A program made the position numbers and the translations under genes. Below are positions 61,025-64,000 of a DNA stretch of 64,000 bases, piece after piece. Position 1 is the stretch's first letter; every line of letters starts with the position of its first letter. The notes under the pieces are model-generated. The model saw only the letters and a program-made list of their open reading frames with translations. It was not told where the DNA came from and ran no database searches. The stretch comes from Geofilum rhodophaeum (GTDB lineage: Bacteria > Bacteroidota > Bacteroidia > Bacteroidales > Marinilabiliaceae), in contig NZ_MWUJ01000001.1 in the NCBI RefSeq assembly GCF_002210225.1, positions 180,380 through 244,379 of the forward strand, read 5' to 3'.

Positions 61025-62173
61025 ATGCAAAACGACCATCCTTCCCTGGTAGAACAACCTGCCTACATGCGCCTGACCAGTATTTTGCTGGGCGTGGTGC
61101 TGATAGTTTTCATTATGCAAACGGCCAAAACAATACTGGTTCCCCTGCTTATTGCGGGCTTCCTGGCCGTTCTTATCAGTCCCCTTACCTCCTGGCTCGA
61201 GCGCAAGGGACTGGGAGACGTACTTTCGGCCCTTCTCAGCTTACTGGCGCTACTGGCCTTAATCTTTGGCGTGGCCTATTTTTTCTACAACCAGATACTG
61301 AACTTCTCAAGTGACCTGGAGGGACTGGAAACCCGTTTCGGCGAATTGCTGTCCGGCCTCAACAGTTTTTTGACGGAGCATTTAGACGGTGTAGTTCCGG
61401 TCTCGGTCGACAGCCTCAGAGACGTAGTCTTTCAACAGATCTACGACAACATGAATGTGCTCACGCAAGGTGTTTTAGCTACAGCCGGAACCCTTACCAT
61501 GGCCTTTATCGTACCCATCTACATTTTTTTGTTTTTGTTGTACCGCAGCTTCATCATCGAATTTTTCAAAAAAGCATTCTCCAGAAAGCACAAAAACAAG
61601 GTTGAGCACGCCATCTCCAAAATTAAAGATGTGGTGCAAAACTACATCAAAGGGGCTGTTCTTGTCATTCTGATCCTGGCGGTTCTCAACAGTATCGCCC
61701 TTTACAGTCTGGGCATCAAACACGCCCTGCTCTTTGCCCTCTTTGCCGCCATTCTAAATGTCATACCCTACCTGGGGCCCTTTCTGGGCGCCATCTTCCC
61801 CATCTTTTTTGCCTTGCTCACAAAAGACTCCCTTTGGTATCCCTTTGGGGTTTTTCTGGCTTTTTATGTGATACAGTTGTTCGAGAGCAACTTATTTACA
61901 CCCAAAATTGTGGGGGGACAAGTAGCCATGAATCCGCTCATGACCATTATTGCCTTGTTTGTGGGTAATTTTATATGGGGCCTGGCCGGCATGATCTTAT
62001 TCATTCCGGGCATGGCCATTTTAAAAGTAATTTTTGACGAGGTGGAAGGTATGGAAGCCTACGGCTTTTTACTGGGTGCAGTAAACAATAAAAAATCGCA
62101 GGGCAAGGCCGACTCAAAAGCCAAAGCATGGGCCGATAAAATCAAAAAAACAGATCAAAACCGACAACAGTAA
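61025..62173 (+). CDS. AI-2E family transporter (PerM/YdiK-like permease)
   Basis: The 382-residue inner-membrane protein has about eight helices: two pairs near the N-terminus (ILLGVVLIVFIMQTAKTILVPLLIAGFLAVLISPL), a long soluble stretch (about 95-145), then helices from 155 on. The family motif lies at about 235-275 (HALLFALFAAILNVIPYLGPFLGAIFPIFFALL) and the basic tail is typical. Family members export small metabolites or ions; the name does not prove autoinducer transport. It precedes lpdA by 64 bp and the two may be cotranscribed. Confidence 0.9.
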   Translation: MQNDHPSLVEQPAYMRLTSILLGVVLIVFIMQTAKTILVPLLIAGFLAVLISPLTSWLERKGLGDVLSALLSLLALLALIFGVAYFFYNQILNFSSDLEGLETRFGELLSGLNSFLTEHLDGVVPVSVDSLRDVVFQQIYDNMNVLTQGVLATAGTLTMAFIVPIYIFLFLLYRSFIIEFFKKAFSRKHKNKVEHAISKIKDVVQNYIKGAVLVILILAVLNSIALYSLGIKHALLFALFAAILNVIPYLGPFLGAIFPIFFALLTKDSLWYPFGVFLAFYVIQLFESNLFTPKIVGGQVAMNPLMTIIALFVGNFIWGLAGMILFIPGMAILKVIFDEVEGMEAYGFLLGAVNNKKSQGKADSKAKAWADKIKKTDQNRQQ

Positions 62174-62237
62174 AAAATGAACCTTCCTTTCGATGAATTG
62201 TTAGACAAGCAGAATTGATCCAACAAAAAATATTCAA

Positions 62238-63635
62238 ATGGAAAAATACGATGTACTGGTTATTGGTAGTGGACCCGGGGGCTATGTAACCGCCATACGG
62301 GCTTCACAACTGGGGATGAAAGTCGCCATTATTGAAAAAGCCGAATTGGGTGGCGTTTGTCTTAACTGGGGTTGTATCCCTACCAAATCGCTGCTGAAAA
62401 GCGCACAGGTATTCGATTACCTCAACCATGCTGCCGATTATGGCATCCAAATCGACGGCTCTGCCAATGCCGACTTTGGCGCTATGGTTAAACGCAGTCG
62501 TGAGGTAGCCGGAGGCATGAGCAAAGGCGTGCAGTTTCTGTTGAAAAAGAACAAAGTAGAGGTCATCCAGGGGACAGCCAAACTGACCAAAGACAAAAAA
62601 GTGGAGGTTACCGGGGCCGATAAAAAGAAGACCACTTACGAAGCGCCTCACGTGATACTGGCGACAGGCGCACGCAGTCGTGAGCTGCCCAACCTGCCCC
62701 AGGACGGGAAAAAGATCATCGGCTATCGCGAGGCGCTGACCCTCGACAAGCAACCCGAATCGATGGTAGTGGTGGGTTCAGGTGCCATAGGCAGCGAATT
62801 TGCTTACTTCTACAGCACCATCGGAACCAAGGTGACGCTGGTAGAGTTTATGGACAACATCGTGCCCGTAGAGGACGACGAAGTATCCAAGCAGCTGGCG
62901 CGCTCCTTTAAAAAAGCAGGCATCGACGTGCGCACCAGCTCCGAGGTGACCAAAGCCGACACCTCCGGCAAAAAAGTTAAAGTAACCATTAAGGATAAAA
63001 AAGGTAAGGAAGAGGTCGTTGAAGCCGACATCGTATTGTCTGCGGTGGGCATTGCCCCCAACACCGAAAACCTGGGACTGGAAGAAGCCGGTGTTACTCT
63101 GGAAAAAGGCCGGGTGAAAGTGGATGAATTTTACCAAACCAGCGTGCCCGGCATTTACGCCATTGGCGACATTGTTCCGGGACAAGCCCTGGCTCACGTA
63201 GCTTCTGCCGAAGGCATCATTTGCGTAGAGAAAATTGCGGGACATCATCCCGAGCCACTCAACTACGGCAACATACCGGGCTGTACCTATACCGGTCCCG
63301 AAGTGGCCTCGGTGGGACTCACCGAAAAAGCCGCCAAGGAAGCAGGCTACGAACTCAAAGTGGGCAAATTCCCCTTCTCCGCCAGCGGAAAAGCTTCTGC
63401 TGCCGGACACAAGGACGGCTTTGTCAAGCTTATTTTCGATGCCAAATACGGCGAATTGCTCGGTGCCCACATGATTGGTGCCAACGTAACCGAAATGATT
63501 GCCGAACTCGTTGTGGCCCGCAAATTGGAAACTACCGGACACGAAATCATCAAGACGGTGCACCCGCACCCCACCCTCTCCGAAGCCGTTATGGAGGCAG
63601 CCGCGGCTGCTTACGGCGAGGTCATTCACATTTAA
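62238..63635 (+). CDS. lpdA: Dihydrolipoyl dehydrogenase (E3), housekeeping copy
   Basis: The 465-residue flavoprotein has the FAD motif VIGSGPGGYVTAIRASQ, redox-active C41/C46 (GGVCLNWGCIPTK), the NAD motif VVGSGAIGSEFAYFY and the catalytic HPHPTLSE near the end. It reoxidises lipoyl groups of the pyruvate, oxoglutarate or glycine-cleavage complexes. It differs clearly from the operon-linked copy at 23267-24622 (for instance CLNWGC versus CLNEGC), so the two are old paralogues and not a recent duplication. Confidence 0.96.
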   Translation: MEKYDVLVIGSGPGGYVTAIRASQLGMKVAIIEKAELGGVCLNWGCIPTKSLLKSAQVFDYLNHAADYGIQIDGSANADFGAMVKRSREVAGGMSKGVQFLLKKNKVEVIQGTAKLTKDKKVEVTGADKKKTTYEAPHVILATGARSRELPNLPQDGKKIIGYREALTLDKQPESMVVVGSGAIGSEFAYFYSTIGTKVTLVEFMDNIVPVEDDEVSKQLARSFKKAGIDVRTSSEVTKADTSGKKVKVTIKDKKGKEEVVEADIVLSAVGIAPNTENLGLEEAGVTLEKGRVKVDEFYQTSVPGIYAIGDIVPGQALAHVASAEGIICVEKIAGHHPEPLNYGNIPGCTYTGPEVASVGLTEKAAKEAGYELKVGKFPFSASGKASAAGHKDGFVKLIFDAKYGELLGAHMIGANVTEMIAELVVARKLETTGHEIIKTVHPHPTLSEAVMEAAAAAYGEVIHI

Positions 63636-63661
63636 GCTCCCCACCCGGAGAGTTCCCCTTC

Positions 63662-63694
63662 GGCGGGGTCCGCAGCAGCGGGCCCCGCTTTTTT
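63662..63694 (+). terminator. lpdA terminator
   Basis: GCGGGGTCCGC pairs with GCGGGCCCCGC (one wobble) around AGCA, followed by TTTTTT. Confidence 0.9.
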
Positions 63695-63713
63695 CTACCC
63701 CAACTCGCTCTAC

Positions 63714-63970
63714 TCCGGAAGAAAACGAAGAAACGAAGCCAAATAAGCAGCACTCACTCTGGAAGGGAAGTGGTGTATAACGTTGTCCTTCAGGGAATTT
63801 CATCCAAGCACAGATGTGTACCATCAAGCCTCAGCTTATTTCCGAAAGAAAACTAAGAAATGAAGCCAAATAAGCAGCACTCACTCTGGAAGGGAAGTAG
63901 TGTATAACAGTGGCCTTCAGGAAATTCGTCCAAGCGCAGATGTGTACCATCAAGCCTCAGCTTATTTCCG
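63714..63970. repeat. Tandem direct repeat, two copies of about 127 bp
   Basis: Unit 1 begins at 63714 (TCCGGAAGAAAACGAAG) and unit 2 at 63841 (TCCGAAAGAAAACTAAG). Long stretches are identical, such as AGCAGCACTCACTCTGGAAG and TGTGTACCATCAAGCCTCAG. The units differ by scattered substitutions and one single-base indel, and a third start (TCCGATTT) appears at 63967. No protein-coding pattern is seen. The last 365 bp of the window hold the lpdA terminator, this repeat and nothing else recognisable. Confidence 0.85.
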
Positions 63971-64000
63971 ATTTAGAGCCTTTGTGAAGTGAACGTAAAA

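Noticed and set aside
1..64000. CRISPR arrays, transposases, integrases, tRNA or rRNA genes
   Set aside because: None was seen. The only tandem repeat is the two-unit array at the right edge, which lacks the short-repeat/spacer pattern of CRISPR.

Overview
The window is bacterial and almost certainly from the phylum Bacteroidota. The evidence is a SusC/SusD pair, two giant hybrid two-component regulators (HTCS), a C-terminal Por-type (type IX) secretion tail, DUF5123, DUF4294 and DUF4412 proteins, and promoters of the Bacteroidota form TTG-N20-TAnnTTTG. The type IX tail and the lipoyl dehydrogenase complexes point to an environmental, pectin-eating member such as the Marinilabiliales or relatives rather than gut Bacteroides. 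That finer placement is inference.

Layout. (1) 1-9.4 kb, minus strand: a cut-off fasciclin lipoprotein, a GH2 enzyme, an HTCS regulator and a GH43/GH117-like beta-propeller glycosidase. (2) 9.5-16.0 kb, minus strand: an L-rhamnose operon with transporter rhaT, isomerase rhaA, kinase rhaB, a lipoprotein GH28 and a double class II aldolase protein. (3) 16.2-26.0 kb, minus strand: a six-gene operon with a dedicated 2-oxo acid dehydrogenase complex (E2, E3, fused E1), a PHP-domain protein, an aldolase/short-chain dehydrogenase fusion of the RhaEW type and a sorbose-phosphate-reductase-like dehydrogenase. It faces a divergent HutC-type GntR repressor gene. (4) 27-49.2 kb: a pectin/arabinan utilisation locus with endo-arabinanase, a giant pectin methylesterase, DUF5123 lipoprotein, SusD, SusC, a second HTCS, GH105, GH43 and GH28. 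(5) 49.2-63.6 kb: housekeeping genes (rpsO, pnp, a prolyl oligopeptidase, a TPR lipoprotein, elbB, DUF4294, sucC, a SpoU methyltransferase, a DUF4412 protein, an AI-2E family permease, lpdA). (6) 63.7-64.0 kb: a non-coding tandem repeat of about 127 bp.

How it fits together (inference): secreted and surface enzymes (CE8, two GH28, arabinanase, GH43, GH2) trim methylated pectin and rhamnogalacturonan. SusC/D import oligosaccharides, and GH105 releases unsaturated uronate from rhamnose. Rhamnose enters through RhaT and passes through RhaA and RhaB to rhamnulose-1-phosphate. RhaEW splits this to DHAP and lactaldehyde and oxidises the lactaldehyde to lactate. The neighbouring oxo-acid dehydrogenase complex may carry the resulting 2-oxo acid to an acyl-CoA.

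The most striking signal is regulatory. Several catabolic promoters carry direct repeats with a 21-bp period, ending about 20 bp before a TAnnTTTG -7 box. There are three different sequence vocabularies: one at the fasciclin and rhaT genes, one at GH2, and one at GH105, susC and CE8. This is what AraC-type dimers on one face of the helix would give. The six-gene operon instead has a palindrome lying over its -33 element, as expected for its GntR repressor.
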